From Vallitalea pronyensis (GTDB lineage Bacteria > Bacillota > Clostridia > Lachnospirales > Vallitaleaceae): a DNA stretch of 64,000 nt. Location of the stretch: the NCBI RefSeq assembly GCF_018141445.1, contig NZ_CP058649.1, forward strand, positions 5,289,001-5,353,000, given 5' to 3'. This document shows positions 55,314-64,000 of this stretch, one piece after another. Each line of letters opens with the position of its first letter. The first letter of the stretch is position 1. The notes beneath the pieces are model-generated. The model was not told the origin of the DNA, did no database searches, and worked only from the letters and a program-made list of their open reading frames with translations. The translations under genes were made by a program, and so were the position numbers.

Positions 55314-56606
55314 TTAGCTCCGCGTATGCGCATTGTTTATCTGATCCAGCATATGCTTTTTCCATCCATGAAGACCTAATGAAATTCCGATAACCCCATA
55401 GACTACAAATGCTCTAAAAAATTCGCCAATCTGAGCATCTCCAAATAGGGCTTTGCCGGCCGTTGGTGACACGATGAATACCATATGAAAGAGAATGACA
55501 CCTGTAACTGCGTGACTAATTTTTGCGTTGGATACCGATGCGCCACCGATTAAAATTGCGGCGATGGAAAACATACCTACTTGCATATGACTCCCATAAG
55601 TGTTCATGGTACCTATATTTTGTAAAAATATAATCTGCCCCCATGCTGCAAGAACTGTAGAAATGATAACAGCTTTTATTCTTACACCATTAACATGTAT
55701 ACCCGATACTTGAGCAATACGCTGGCTCTGACCTACTGTACGGAATTTTTGACCAAGTTTTGTTTTCATTAACAGCCATGTTAATGTACATAGTAAGGCA
55801 ATGACGAACCAAGTGACCATCGGCACTTTTAGATTTTTATACATACTGTCCCCAAGGAGTATGGCCACGTTTATACCAATCAGCACAACGCTAAGTCCTG
55901 CATAAATCATGAATGTCTTCTTATGTTTTTTCTCCAGTTGATGGTTTCGATGCCTTAGCCAAAGCCTTATCCCTTGATACAAGCATAAGATAATGGCTGA
56001 AGCGATGATGAGATGACATAATTTCATACGCCATATACCATCTAGTGCATATTTTATACCTGGATGGTCTTTCGTTCCTGTAAGGGCAATACTATTTCTT
56101 AAACCAATACCGTCTGGCTTAATCATCGGTGAATTTTTCATTGGAATAGCCGTACCAGCCAATACAAGGAAAAGAAATTGGTACAACCCATTGGCAAAAA
56201 AGCTGACAATAAGACCTGCTATCATTTCTTGGCCTTTCGTTGCATTAAATAATTTGCCTGTTAGATAGCCAAACAGAATGGCTATGGGTAAGGCAATTCC
56301 CAAGCAAGTCATAAATCCTGGCAGCCCTCCAATACGCCAATAAGTCACTATGATAATGGCAATCTGGCCGGCCATAGCGCCAACCACCAGTCCAAAATTC
56401 AGCCCAAGACCAGCCAATATGGGAATGAGTAAGGATAATACCAGAAAAGAATTTCGGGATATACGATTAATAAGCTCACCGATCATATAAGGTACGCTTA
56501 ACTCGGATAACATCATACCTATTAAGGATAGCACAATAAAAATAATGGAGACGATGTGCTTAATAAAGAAGTCTTTTAACCGTTTTTGATCCATCACTTT
56601 ATTCAT
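55314..56606 (-). CDS. ABC transporter permease 2 (BPD_transp_2) of the DUF3798 importer
   Basis: A 430-aa integral membrane protein with about 9-10 helices, of the ribose/galactose/nucleoside (RbsC/BmpC) permease type. Conserved motif SIAAILIGGASVSNAKISHAV is near the C-terminus, split by a short turn. I start at ATG 56606 after GGGAGG, 2 bp past the stop of the other permease, rather than at the overlapping 56621 start. A hydrophilic stretch KKHKK in the middle is likely cytoplasmic. It forms a heterodimer with the 56608-57636 product. Confidence 0.88.
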   Translation of the reverse strand: MNKVMDQKRLKDFFIKHIVSIIFIVLSLIGMMLSELSVPYMIGELINRISRNSFLVLSLLIPILAGLGLNFGLVVGAMAGQIAIIIVTYWRIGGLPGFMTCLGIALPIAILFGYLTGKLFNATKGQEMIAGLIVSFFANGLYQFLFLVLAGTAIPMKNSPMIKPDGIGLRNSIALTGTKDHPGIKYALDGIWRMKLCHLIIASAIILCLYQGIRLWLRHRNHQLEKKHKKTFMIYAGLSVVLIGINVAILLGDSMYKNLKVPMVTWFVIALLCTLTWLLMKTKLGQKFRTVGQSQRIAQVSGIHVNGVRIKAVIISTVLAAWGQIIFLQNIGTMNTYGSHMQVGMFSIAAILIGGASVSNAKISHAVTGVILFHMVFIVSPTAGKALFGDAQIGEFFRAFVVYGVIGISLGLHGWKKHMLDQINNAHTRS

Positions 56607-56607
56607 C

Positions 56608-57636
56608 TTACTGCCTCCCATCTACTTTGGTCAAAGCGTATAAAATAATGCCATTTTGTACAACCATTCTTACCATCTCCGATATGTTGCCTTCTGGGAA
56701 TATTTTATTAGCTACTGGCATGGATGTTGTCAGTAAACCCTGAAATAACAAAACCCCTATAAGTACATGGGAAACCTTAGCCCGCTTAGCCGTAGCCCCT
56801 CCAATAAGTATGGCCGCCACTGCTGGAAAAGCCATCATGAGTGGTCCTCCATAGAGCTGTACAAAGCCATAACTGGAAGAATACACAATGATACCGATTG
56901 CAGCTAGGACCGTTGATAGTATATTGGCTATAATACGCCCTCTATCCATATTAACCCCTGATGCTTCTGCAAACTGAGGATTCATCCCTGCTGCTAAGAT
57001 GGCAGTACCCGTACTGCTTTTAGTAAATAAAAACACAAGCAGACATACCCCAAGAAAGAATAGAATGAGGCCAGTAGGGATGAATACGTCACCAATGTGA
57101 AAAGACCAGAAGTTATTCAACACATAGGCAAATGTTTTTTTAAGGGTAAAGGTATTTCTTAATCCCTTACCAATAGCCCAAACCATCTGTTCGCTGGAAA
57201 ATGGTAAGAGCAGCCAAGCAATGCACATAAGCTGTACAAATGAAAAACCTGTATAGGTGGCAATGGTCAGCTCGGAACCTTTTACTGCATTTAATAATTT
57301 TCCATAGAGATAACCAACAAGGATGGCCAGTGGTAGAGCAAATATAATGGCAAAGATAAATCCTAAAATACCGATAAAACCAAATTCTACACTGATAACA
57401 GCTCCCATTAAGCCACAGATTATACCTATAGGTAAAGCAAAGTTAGGTCCAACACCGGATTGAATGGAAGGAACCATGGCTAATACAAGTATACCGTACA
57501 TACCAAAACGTCGGATAATATCACTGGCTAACATATGCATTTCAATGCCTTGAAAGTAAGCTGTTACAAGCACACCAATAAATAATACCGATATGATTAA
57601 CCGTGGCAGTCCTATTTTTTTTATGATGTGATGCAT
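56608..57636 (-). CDS. ABC transporter permease 1 (BPD_transp_2) of the DUF3798 importer
   Basis: A 342-aa membrane protein with about 9 helices of the same family as its neighbour. It shares the AAILIGGATAKRAKVSHVL motif (split by a turn) and SGVNMDRGRIIANILSTVLA. Its start codon overlaps the ATPase stop by one base (TAATG), a hallmark of coupled translation. It encodes the first of two permeases downstream of the double-domain ATPase. Confidence 0.9.
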   Translation of the reverse strand: MHHIIKKIGLPRLIISVLFIGVLVTAYFQGIEMHMLASDIIRRFGMYGILVLAMVPSIQSGVGPNFALPIGIICGLMGAVISVEFGFIGILGFIFAIIFALPLAILVGYLYGKLLNAVKGSELTIATYTGFSFVQLMCIAWLLLPFSSEQMVWAIGKGLRNTFTLKKTFAYVLNNFWSFHIGDVFIPTGLILFFLGVCLLVFLFTKSSTGTAILAAGMNPQFAEASGVNMDRGRIIANILSTVLAAIGIIVYSSSYGFVQLYGGPLMMAFPAVAAILIGGATAKRAKVSHVLIGVLLFQGLLTTSMPVANKIFPEGNISEMVRMVVQNGIILYALTKVDGRQ

Positions 57637-59237
57637 TAGGCTTCCACCTCCTGACCCTGAATTTGTTCCATGGTCTTGCCTGACATCAACAATCCAAATA
57701 CCTTGTCCTTGGCTGTCGGTTTAACCATTCCTGCTAATTTTCCTTCACTGATGATGGCTATACGATGACAGATGCTTCGCAGTTCCGCTAATTCTGAGGA
57801 TGTCATAATAATCGTCATACCATGCTTACGATTAAGGGCTAACAGCAAATCCAGCACACGTTTTTTTGCACCAATATCAATCCCTCTAGTGGGTTCAGAT
57901 ACCAATAGTATATTGGGATTCTGGGTTAAAGCTCTTGCCAAACATACCTTCTGCTGATTACCGCCGCTTAACCTTCCAACATGTTGAGCCGTTGACGTAC
58001 ATCGTATATCCAATTCCTTAATCATCTTCGTTGTATGTCGCCTAATGGCCCAAGTATTTTGAAATTTAAAAGGACCGATCTTGATTAAAAATTGTTTATT
58101 GATATGTAAGGATGTAAAAGCAATATTCATGTCAATGGTATCATCTAATATCAGACCAACGCCTTTTCGGTCTTCAGAAACAAAGGCAAATCCATGCTTC
58201 AATACCTGCCTTGTATGCAGATAAGAAAGCTCTTTGCTGTTATATATAATATGGCCAGATGCTGGGTATAAACCCATAATACCGTTGGCGATACCGATTT
58301 TCCCTTGTCCAGCTAAACCACCAATGCCAAGAATCTCACCTCGATATACTTGCATGTTCATACCGTGAACTTCTTCACCTGGCATCATCACATGAAAATC
58401 TTGAATATCCAGTATAACTTCTTTATCTTTCCTATCCACAACAGCTCTGTTTTGTATGGTTATCTTTCGACCTACCATGGTTTCAGCAATCTCGTCGATG
58501 CTTATGTCTTTTGCTGCCTTATGACACACCAATTCACCATCTCGAAGTATGGATACTTTATCGGCTATTGACATAACTTCTTCAAGTCGATGTGTTATAA
58601 ACAGTATAGCAATACCTTTTTGAGCTAATTTTTTCATGGTTGCCAATAAGTTTTTTGCTTCACTTTCTGCCAACACAGCTGTTGGTTCATCAAAAATTAA
58701 AACTTTTATATTGGACTTATCAATCTCTCTGGCAATCTCTATAAATTGCATATGACCTACAGGTAATCCAGCCACTTGGAGCCATTCTTCTACATTCAAA
58801 TTGACGGTTTCTAGTGCTTGTCTCGCATCTTCTCTCATGGCTTTTATGTCCAATGTTTTTAACTCTTCACCAAATACACGACTAACGATATTATGCTTAA
58901 GGGTTTCACGATTTAACTTGATATTCTCCATAATGGTAAAGCCTGGTATGAGCATAAATTCTTGATGGACCATACCGATACCCCAATTCATGGCATCCTT
59001 CGGTGACTTCACATGCATTTTATTGCCTTCAAAATAAAGTTCACCTTGAAACCCACCAGATTGATGGATCAGACGCATGCCAAATAATATGTTCATGAGT
59101 GTGGATTTACCTGCTCCATTCTCACCCAATAAACAGTGTATCTCACCTGAATTGAGTGTCAAGTTAACATCCTTCAATACCTTATGTCCATCATATGCTT
59201 TACTAATATTCTTCATTTCAAGTATACATTGTCCCAT
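57636..59237 (-). CDS. Double-domain sugar-type ABC ATPase (RbsA/MglA-like) of the DUF3798 importer
   Basis: A 533-aa ATPase with two fused nucleotide-binding domains. Domain 1 has Walker A GENGAGKST, Walker B VLIFDEPTAVL and a degenerate signature. Domain 2 has a degenerate Walker A (GLAGQGKIG), a good signature LSGGNQQK and LLVSEPTRGIDIGAKK. This asymmetry is normal for RbsA/MglA-type proteins. I start at ATG 59237 after GGGAG, dropping 23 unsupported residues. It is followed by two permease genes with 1-bp overlap and 1-bp gap and preceded, after 361 bp, by the binding-protein gene. Confidence 0.92.
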   Translation of the reverse strand: MGQCILEMKNISKAYDGHKVLKDVNLTLNSGEIHCLLGENGAGKSTLMNILFGMRLIHQSGGFQGELYFEGNKMHVKSPKDAMNWGIGMVHQEFMLIPGFTIMENIKLNRETLKHNIVSRVFGEELKTLDIKAMREDARQALETVNLNVEEWLQVAGLPVGHMQFIEIAREIDKSNIKVLIFDEPTAVLAESEAKNLLATMKKLAQKGIAILFITHRLEEVMSIADKVSILRDGELVCHKAAKDISIDEIAETMVGRKITIQNRAVVDRKDKEVILDIQDFHVMMPGEEVHGMNMQVYRGEILGIGGLAGQGKIGIANGIMGLYPASGHIIYNSKELSYLHTRQVLKHGFAFVSEDRKGVGLILDDTIDMNIAFTSLHINKQFLIKIGPFKFQNTWAIRRHTTKMIKELDIRCTSTAQHVGRLSGGNQQKVCLARALTQNPNILLVSEPTRGIDIGAKKRVLDLLLALNRKHGMTIIMTSSELAELRSICHRIAIISEGKLAGMVKPTAKDKVFGLLMSGKTMEQIQGQEVEA

Positions 59238-59598
59238 AACTTCTCCCACCAATCTATTTATCAACATATACCATCTATGTATCGTAACCTCTGGATATGT
59301 TGTCATGTAACATTTAATAAAAGCTAGCTTGTTATGTATCTCCTTTATGACCGAGATGCTTGTGGGTTATGATTGATATACAATCTCACTTGACAGTCTG
59401 AGAGGCTGCACCATTTAAAAATATTGACTTGTGTGAATAATAATCGGTTGCATTTCAATGACGCTAATACCTTCCGTTCACCTATGCTTTTTAAACAGAC
59501 AGCCTCAGAAATCTATCTCATGGATGGTTTTTATTGTGACAACACATCCGTTACGACAAAATCATAGTTGACCTTCAGACCTTCAGATAAATCGACTT
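59238..59598. other. Gap between the DUF3798 binding-protein gene and the ATPase gene
   Basis: 361 bp inside what is otherwise one transport operon. TCTGAGAGGCTGC near 59397 can pair imperfectly with GACAGCCTCAGA near 59500, which could form a long-range hairpin limiting readthrough from the binding-protein gene. I see no gene here. Confidence 0.35.
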
Positions 59599-60747
59599 TT
59601 ACAAATCAATAAAATCCGATAGGATGAGTAAGTAATTGTCATAAACGGTACCGTCCTCATCGTATTCTGTTATCTTCACATTGAGATCATCAGCAAAACG
59701 CTTAGCATAGTCTTCAAAAGACTTTTTCAACGCTTCTGTGTCTAACTTTTCTTTCACATCACCTTCAATCCATTTGACTGCATAATCTGCACCTGCTTCA
59801 ATAAACATCATGTTAATAGGTACTTTCCAAGTGGACATTCTGCCTGTCATGTCATTTTCTGCAAGAATACGGCGTAACTCTTCAATAAGGTAAAGTGCAT
59901 CGCCTTTGTTCTCTTCAGGCATATTGACTTCCAATGCAGAAGGGAACCCATGGAATGGTGATGGACAACATGGTTGTGGGTAAATAGCATGTTCATCGTA
60001 AACAGATTTAATAAGGGGTGTCTGCATGGCACAGTTTGTGGAGAAAAATGCCGTGTCTTCCCCATATTCCGCTACTTTTTTAGGTACATCTTCTAGAATA
60101 AATTGTTGTGAACCAGATATACCTGCATCACCCGTTGGGTCTGGAGCTGTAGCGTCAACAAATGTTAAACCTTGCTTCTCACAATTTTCTCTAAAAAGTT
60201 CTCTTCTAGCTGCCAATAAGGCATAAGACATATGACGTGGAAAAGAATAGTGTACGAAAGTCTCAGCACCCATCTTCTTGGCTTGCTCAATAACAGCATA
60301 ACCCATACCTAAATCATCCGTTTGAAGACAGACGTCAGCCCTTTCAGCTATCATGGCAGGATCTTCGCCAGACGTACCCACAATAATTAACAGATCATCT
60401 CTTGTTTCTTTCACTTTATCAATTGCAGCTGATGTACCCGGTACAGCTTGGCAGATAACTAATGCCTTTACTTGAGGGTCAGAAGCCACACCAGCAATAT
60501 TAGCAATAACGGTTTCCTGCTCATCCATAAATTTTTCTGGATAAGTCTGAAGCACTACCCGGTCATCTCCCAATTTTTTCTTTACATCTTGTGCAGCTCT
60601 ATATTCTTCCTCATTCTGTGCAACTGTTCCTGTAATAATTCCGATTTTCCAGTCATCGGATTCCTTTTTTCCACAACTTGTCAATAATGGTACACACATG
60701 CATACAACAAGTGTGAGTGCAAATATACGCTTTAATATGCGCATCAT
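59599..60747 (-). CDS. DUF3798 family substrate-binding lipoprotein
   Basis: A 382-aa lipoprotein with signal peptide and lipobox LLTSC (Cys25). The mature part opens WKIGIITGTVAQNEEEYRAA, and then ALVICQAVPGTSAAIDKV. Later segments include HYSFPRHMSYALLAARRELF and QPCCPSPFHGFPSA. This is the DUF3798 family, a type-I periplasmic-binding fold found with RbsA-type ATPases and paired permeases in clostridia, spirochaetes and fusobacteria. Ligand unknown. ATG 60747 (or 60744) follows GGGAGG. It heads the importer and is divergent from the 370-aa orphan gene. Confidence 0.88.
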   Translation of the reverse strand: MMRILKRIFALTLVVCMCVPLLTSCGKKESDDWKIGIITGTVAQNEEEYRAAQDVKKKLGDDRVVLQTYPEKFMDEQETVIANIAGVASDPQVKALVICQAVPGTSAAIDKVKETRDDLLIIVGTSGEDPAMIAERADVCLQTDDLGMGYAVIEQAKKMGAETFVHYSFPRHMSYALLAARRELFRENCEKQGLTFVDATAPDPTGDAGISGSQQFILEDVPKKVAEYGEDTAFFSTNCAMQTPLIKSVYDEHAIYPQPCCPSPFHGFPSALEVNMPEENKGDALYLIEELRRILAENDMTGRMSTWKVPINMMFIEAGADYAVKWIEGDVKEKLDTEALKKSFEDYAKRFADDLNVKITEYDEDGTVYDNYLLILSDFIDL

Positions 60748-61315
60748 ATAGCCTCCCTTTACTAATTAGATTCTTATTCATTCTATTATGCCATTGTCTT
60801 GTCATCGTATGATGATGTCAATAACTTATGCTTCCATATGTCCTTAACTGTTGATTTATGGGTCTTTTTATCTTGTCTCCTGTACCTACATTAATTATAT
60901 TCACCAGTCATAAAAAAAGACTTAAAAATTAACCTAACTAAAAAAGACCATAAAAAAAAGCCTATTTTAGGCTTTCAGCTATATTTTTTGCAGTCAATAA
61001 GGACGATGCTCAATTAGTTATCCACAATGTCTTTAAGAAAATGCTTAACTATTCACAGTATCTGTTCATAACATCTTTTTAATTGCTGTGGGATGTGGAT
61101 AAAACTTGGTATTATGTTCTAAAAATGCAATGATGATTACCCTGCTACAGAGCTTTTCCATTGTAACAAATATCATGATGATGGTCAATGAGTTTTCATC
61201 CTCTATGTCGTGTGTAATCCTTCATTGCTTAATCATAAATCATCTGATATGATTATATGGAGATAAACAATTGGTTGGAATACCTAAGCATAAATCATTG
61301 AAGTGAGGTATAAAC
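60748..61315. other. Divergent 568-bp region between the DUF3798 importer and the 370-aa gene
   Basis: Very AT-rich. It contains a clean minus-strand terminator at 60957-60975, about 210 nt ahead of the binding-protein start. I looked for purine, T-box and other common riboswitch signatures on the minus strand and recognised none. GAGGTATAAAC just before 61316 is the ribosome binding site of the plus-strand gene. Confidence 0.45.
60957..60975 (-). terminator. Minus-strand intrinsic terminator upstream of the DUF3798 gene (possible attenuator)
   Basis: Stem AAAGCCTA/TAGGCTTT with a 3-nt loop, followed on the minus strand by eight T in total. Its location, ahead of a gene rather than after one, makes leader attenuation possible. 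It may instead be left over from a lost gene. Confidence 0.6.
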
Positions 61316-62428
61316 ATGAAAAAAAGTGATATTGATCTGAAATCCATTCTCACAGAGGGGCATGTTGTTAAAGAGATAAAAGAAGATATGCTGCATATGG
61401 CAACAACCCAAAGATTATCCACAAATTTTAAAAAAGAAAATATGACTGTTAAATCTTACGCGTATCTTCCTGATACCTATTCATTACCTTTACGTATTGA
61501 TTTTACAATTAAAATTGATTCTCCTGGCTTTTATTTGTTTTTAGGTAATGGCCATTTAAATTTTGGAACACCTTGGTCCGATAATCGGCGCATTGATGAT
61601 ATTGTTCACCCCACTTATAAACCTCGATTCTTCCATAACCATATCCCAATGAATAAATTTGTTCATATATCCGTCATCTATGATTTGAAAGCCATGGAGA
61701 TCCGCATAAATGGACAAGAACGCTTTTACTCAGAAAAAGAAAAATACATGAAGTCTGCATTATTCAAGGAGCAAAATGAGCAAGGTTTTAGGATAAAAAT
61801 AGCTAGTGCTAAACTAACAAACCTTGTTATCAAGTCCATACAGATAACGGAATCTGACCATCTAACCGACATGGTGCAAGGGGCTACAGACTTACCAAAA
61901 GCAATTATAAGAAATGAAGCTGTAAAAGAGGGACAAAAGCCTACATTTGAAACATGCATAGCACGTCTGCCAAAACCAATACAAAATGAAATCATAAAGA
62001 CGGATCATTTTTTACGCTCTTTAAAACCAATGACATTCAAAAGAGTCATCGAAAAGCATGGTCATAAAATAACGTATATCGCTTCTGACCATGGCTTTTC
62101 ATATGCCATATACCCAAGTAATGACATCATGTATCATTCTCTAAATTGGTATATCCTGACCAATAAAAAACCTGAATTATGGGGTAGAAAAGATGATAAG
62201 ATGATGGCTACTTTAAACAAACTTCGAGAAACGTCACCTGAGTTTGCTGATAGGATGTTCATTAATCTAAAAGAGTGTATTGCATGCCATCCTTCATGTT
62301 CTGTTAAAACAGTGTATACCTATAACGAAACTAGTAAGTGTACTTGCCATGGTTCAATGCTATTCAAGATGAGCATCGCTGACTTTGAAGATGTAAGACA
62401 TTTTATTCATACAGCTAATGGCTTATAA
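61316..62428 (+). CDS. Unrecognised 370-aa protein: jelly-roll-like N-half and Cys-cluster C-half
   Basis: A cytoplasmic-looking protein with no signal peptide or membrane helix. Residues about 50-185 look like a laminin-G/concanavalin-type beta sandwich (LPLRIDFTIKIDSPGFYLFLGNG, split by a turn; later FVHISVIYDLKAMEIRINGQ). Residues about 215-370 form a second domain with HGHKITYIASDHGFSYAIYP. It also has a cluster CIACHPSC plus KCTCHG, giving five cysteines and two histidines that could bind zinc. I do not recognise a family. ATG 61316 follows GAGGT. It is monocistronic, with a strong terminator 29 nt downstream, and divergent from the DUF3798 importer. Confidence 0.8.
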   Translation: MKKSDIDLKSILTEGHVVKEIKEDMLHMATTQRLSTNFKKENMTVKSYAYLPDTYSLPLRIDFTIKIDSPGFYLFLGNGHLNFGTPWSDNRRIDDIVHPTYKPRFFHNHIPMNKFVHISVIYDLKAMEIRINGQERFYSEKEKYMKSALFKEQNEQGFRIKIASAKLTNLVIKSIQITESDHLTDMVQGATDLPKAIIRNEAVKEGQKPTFETCIARLPKPIQNEIIKTDHFLRSLKPMTFKRVIEKHGHKITYIASDHGFSYAIYPSNDIMYHSLNWYILTNKKPELWGRKDDKMMATLNKLRETSPEFADRMFINLKECIACHPSCSVKTVYTYNETSKCTCHGSMLFKMSIADFEDVRHFIHTANGL

Positions 62429-62456
62429 AATCCATTGGAAATAACGGTCTTAATCC

Positions 62457-62493
62457 AATAAAGAGTCTATCAAAAAATGACAGACTCTTTATT
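62457..62493. terminator. Strong bidirectional terminator
   Basis: Perfect 12-bp arms AATAAAGAGTCT (62457-62468) and AGACTCTTTATT (62482-62493) with a 13-nt loop. It lies between the convergent 370-aa gene and the methyltransferase gene. Confidence 0.88.
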
Positions 62494-62618
62494 CTGCTTC
62501 ATTCAAGACACTTAATTCTTACTGACCAACTTTTATGTTGATAACTGCTCTTAATAGGATACTCCTTTTTATCAAATGCAGAGGTTGCGTGTATATCCAT
62601 CTTACCTAATAGGGTATA

Positions 62619-63182
62619 TCACACTCTTTTCCTCACGAAATAAATAATAGGAGGGTTCTTCTTTCTGTTTTCATATTGAATGGATAGAACCTCGTATTCT
62701 GACTGTTTTAACATACTTATAAAACCTTGTACGGCTTCTTTCTCTACCATGCCGCCATCATGTCCATAGTAGGTAATAATAGAAAGTATACCATCTTTCT
62801 TTAGGATACCCAATATCGCTTCTATGGCTATGAGTGTAGAATAGGGTTTGGTGATGACCTCTTTATTACCTGTTGGCAAATATCCTAGGTTGAACATGGC
62901 CATATCGATTGGTTCTTGCACATGACTTCTAACAGCTTCATGAGAAGCCTTTATTAATGTAACCCTGTCAGATAAGTTGCTTTCAACTAACTTTTCTTTT
63001 GTTGATAAAAGCGCCTTTTCTTGAATGTCAAAAGCATATACTTTACCACTTACACCAACTTGTTCTGCTAAAAAAACAGTATCATAACCATTTCCCATTG
63101 TGGCATCAACAACGACATGACCTTCCTTAATATAATCTTTTAAAATACCATGAACCTTAAGGGTTATATGGGATTCAAACAT
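62619..63182 (-). CDS. mnmM: tRNA (mnm5s2U34) methyltransferase, MnmM/YtqB-like
   Basis: A 187-aa class I SAM-dependent methyltransferase. The SAM-binding motif I reads VVDATMGNGYDTVFLA, the acidic motif II YAFDIQ, and the family-specific block is MFNLGYLPTGNK. The C-terminal ITYYGHDGGMVEKEAV and ENRKKNPPIIYFVRK match YtqB/MnmM, which methylates the wobble uridine of tRNAs in Firmicutes. I start at ATG 63182 after GAGGTG; a GTG is 9 nt upstream. It is a housekeeping gene among accessory genes, near the edge of this carbohydrate region. Confidence 0.87.
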   Translation of the reverse strand: MFESHITLKVHGILKDYIKEGHVVVDATMGNGYDTVFLAEQVGVSGKVYAFDIQEKALLSTKEKLVESNLSDRVTLIKASHEAVRSHVQEPIDMAMFNLGYLPTGNKEVITKPYSTLIAIEAILGILKKDGILSIITYYGHDGGMVEKEAVQGFISMLKQSEYEVLSIQYENRKKNPPIIYFVRKRV

Positions 63183-63303
63183 GATCAGCACCTCTTCTTT
63201 ATCTGTATTTCTAATTTCTTCCTATCCTATTTCAACTCTAACTATCCCCAAACGACAGTACCACTAAACGATGATACATCAGACCTAAAATTATGGAAGG
63301 GCA

Positions 63304-63906
63304 TTATACTGAAATCCGTAAATTATCCACACGTTTTACCTGATAATCAAAATGACGAAATGTTACCGTACATGTGTCTCCTGTAGGGCATTGTGCAACC
63401 ATGCCTAATTTCATTGTTTTACTTCCTGGTAAGTCAAAGTACCTGACCAGAATCCACTCTATCCCATCCATTGAATAATGAAATGCGTAGCAATCCCCTT
63501 TTCTGGTTATGCGCAGATACGTGGTATCTTGGGGGATAGCAGTCGCATTAGAGTCATCTGAAGTGCCTTTGGTTACAACACTTACAATATAGGGTTCTAG
63601 ACTTACGTATTCAAAACATATTTTAGCCCAATTTTTATCGTCGGACATAACCATTAGACAACCCGAATCAAATTCATGATTCATTGTAAGACCGATGTGT
63701 ACTGTTGCGACAAAGTCCTCTTCTGTGTCAACATAAAACAAGGGCGCTGTCATAGCAACGTGATACCCTGCTGGGTCTAGAAAGAAATCGACGCCGCTCT
63801 CAGCGGTAATTTCAACCATCCCATCTGAAACATGCCATTTTTTAGGCTCATTTATCCATTTAAATTGTTCTGATGACAGTGTCATCTTATTGTTTTTTGT
63901 TTTCAT
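63304..63906 (-). CDS. DUF1349 family (concanavalin-like) protein
   Basis: A 200-aa cytoplasmic protein of the DUF1349 family: a single jelly-roll domain. WINEPKKWHVSDGMVEITAE is at the start, FFLDPAGYHVAMTAPLFY follows, then DSGCLMVMSDDKNWAKICFEY, and YLRITRKGDCYAFHYSMDG precedes GMVAQCPTGD near the end (each an approximate strand pair). Family members occur alone or fused to glycosidases and are thought to bind carbohydrate. The start at 63906 leaves a 94-bp upstream stretch before the window edge, presumably holding its promoter. Confidence 0.85.
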   Translation of the reverse strand: MKTKNNKMTLSSEQFKWINEPKKWHVSDGMVEITAESGVDFFLDPAGYHVAMTAPLFYVDTEEDFVATVHIGLTMNHEFDSGCLMVMSDDKNWAKICFEYVSLEPYIVSVVTKGTSDDSNATAIPQDTTYLRITRKGDCYAFHYSMDGIEWILVRYFDLPGSKTMKLGMVAQCPTGDTCTVTFRHFDYQVKRVDNLRISV

Positions 63907-64000
63907 AACATGTATACTCTCCTTATTTAGTGATTTGATTACAACACAATCTACGCTTTATTATAAACTATTATTATCCCTTTTCATTTTATACAGCACG

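Noticed and set aside
60748..61315. Riboswitch ahead of the DUF3798 importer
   Set aside because: I recognised no purine, T-box, cobalamin or other common aptamer core; only the terminator is visible.

Overview
The window is about 64 kb of AT-rich (low-GC) DNA with strong AGGAGG-type ribosome binding sites. It carries YesM/YesN-type two-component systems, AraC regulators, S-layer-homology (SLH) anchoring and clostridial families such as DUF4489 and DUF3798. Together these point to an anaerobic, spore-former-related clostridium (Lachnospirales type). The red-algal sugar genes suggest a marine, polysaccharide-degrading lifestyle, for example a Vallitalea-like organism. That placement is inference from gene content. 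I saw no rRNA, tRNA or CRISPR array.

Layout. (1) 1-2844: start of a solute-binding lipoprotein gene and a YesM/YesN pair. (2) 3386-18316: one gene of about 14.9 kb for a 4976-residue SLH-anchored surface protein with about 32 fibronectin-III-like repeats. It is bracketed by two copies of a 27-nt hairpin sequence, and a frameshifted GGDEF fragment lies just upstream of it. (3) 18817-25557: sugar ABC importer (binding protein and two permeases, no ATPase) with its own YesM/YesN pair. (4) 26064-35804: a five-gene Opp-type importer followed upstream by a GH2 beta-mannosidase, with a divergent AraC regulator. This is probably a manno-oligosaccharide import and hydrolysis locus rather than a peptide system. 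(5) 35929-41432: a 104-bp hairpin element, a sialate O-acetylesterase-like enzyme, an IS66 transposase remnant, a DUF5050-like protein, a URO-D family protein and an AraC regulator. (6) 41718-44710: XRE regulator plus a YxlE/F/G-like ABC export module. (7) 44791-46614: two half-size YdcZ transporters divergent from a Crp/Fnr regulator. (8) 46781-52804: aldehyde dehydrogenase, enolase-superfamily cycloisomerase and GH117-like hydrolase. This set matches the 3,6-anhydro-L-galactose (agar) pathway and is followed by a GntR/FCD regulator with palindromic operator candidates and a divergent sugar isomerase. (9) 52967-63906: ACT-domain protein, triple-DUF4489 protein, a DUF3798-type ABC importer, an unrecognised 370-aa protein with a cysteine cluster, an MnmM-like tRNA methyltransferase and a DUF1349 protein.

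How they fit together: most of the window is devoted to sensing, importing and cleaving carbohydrates. The most coherent pathway is 46781-50547. A GH117-type enzyme would release 3,6-anhydro-L-galactose, an aldehyde dehydrogenase would oxidise it, and a cycloisomerase would open the anhydro ring. The giant surface protein is the most striking single object and shows ongoing internal duplication of repeat pairs. Many start codons given here were moved inward from the longest reading frame to the ATG that follows a Shine-Dalgarno sequence.
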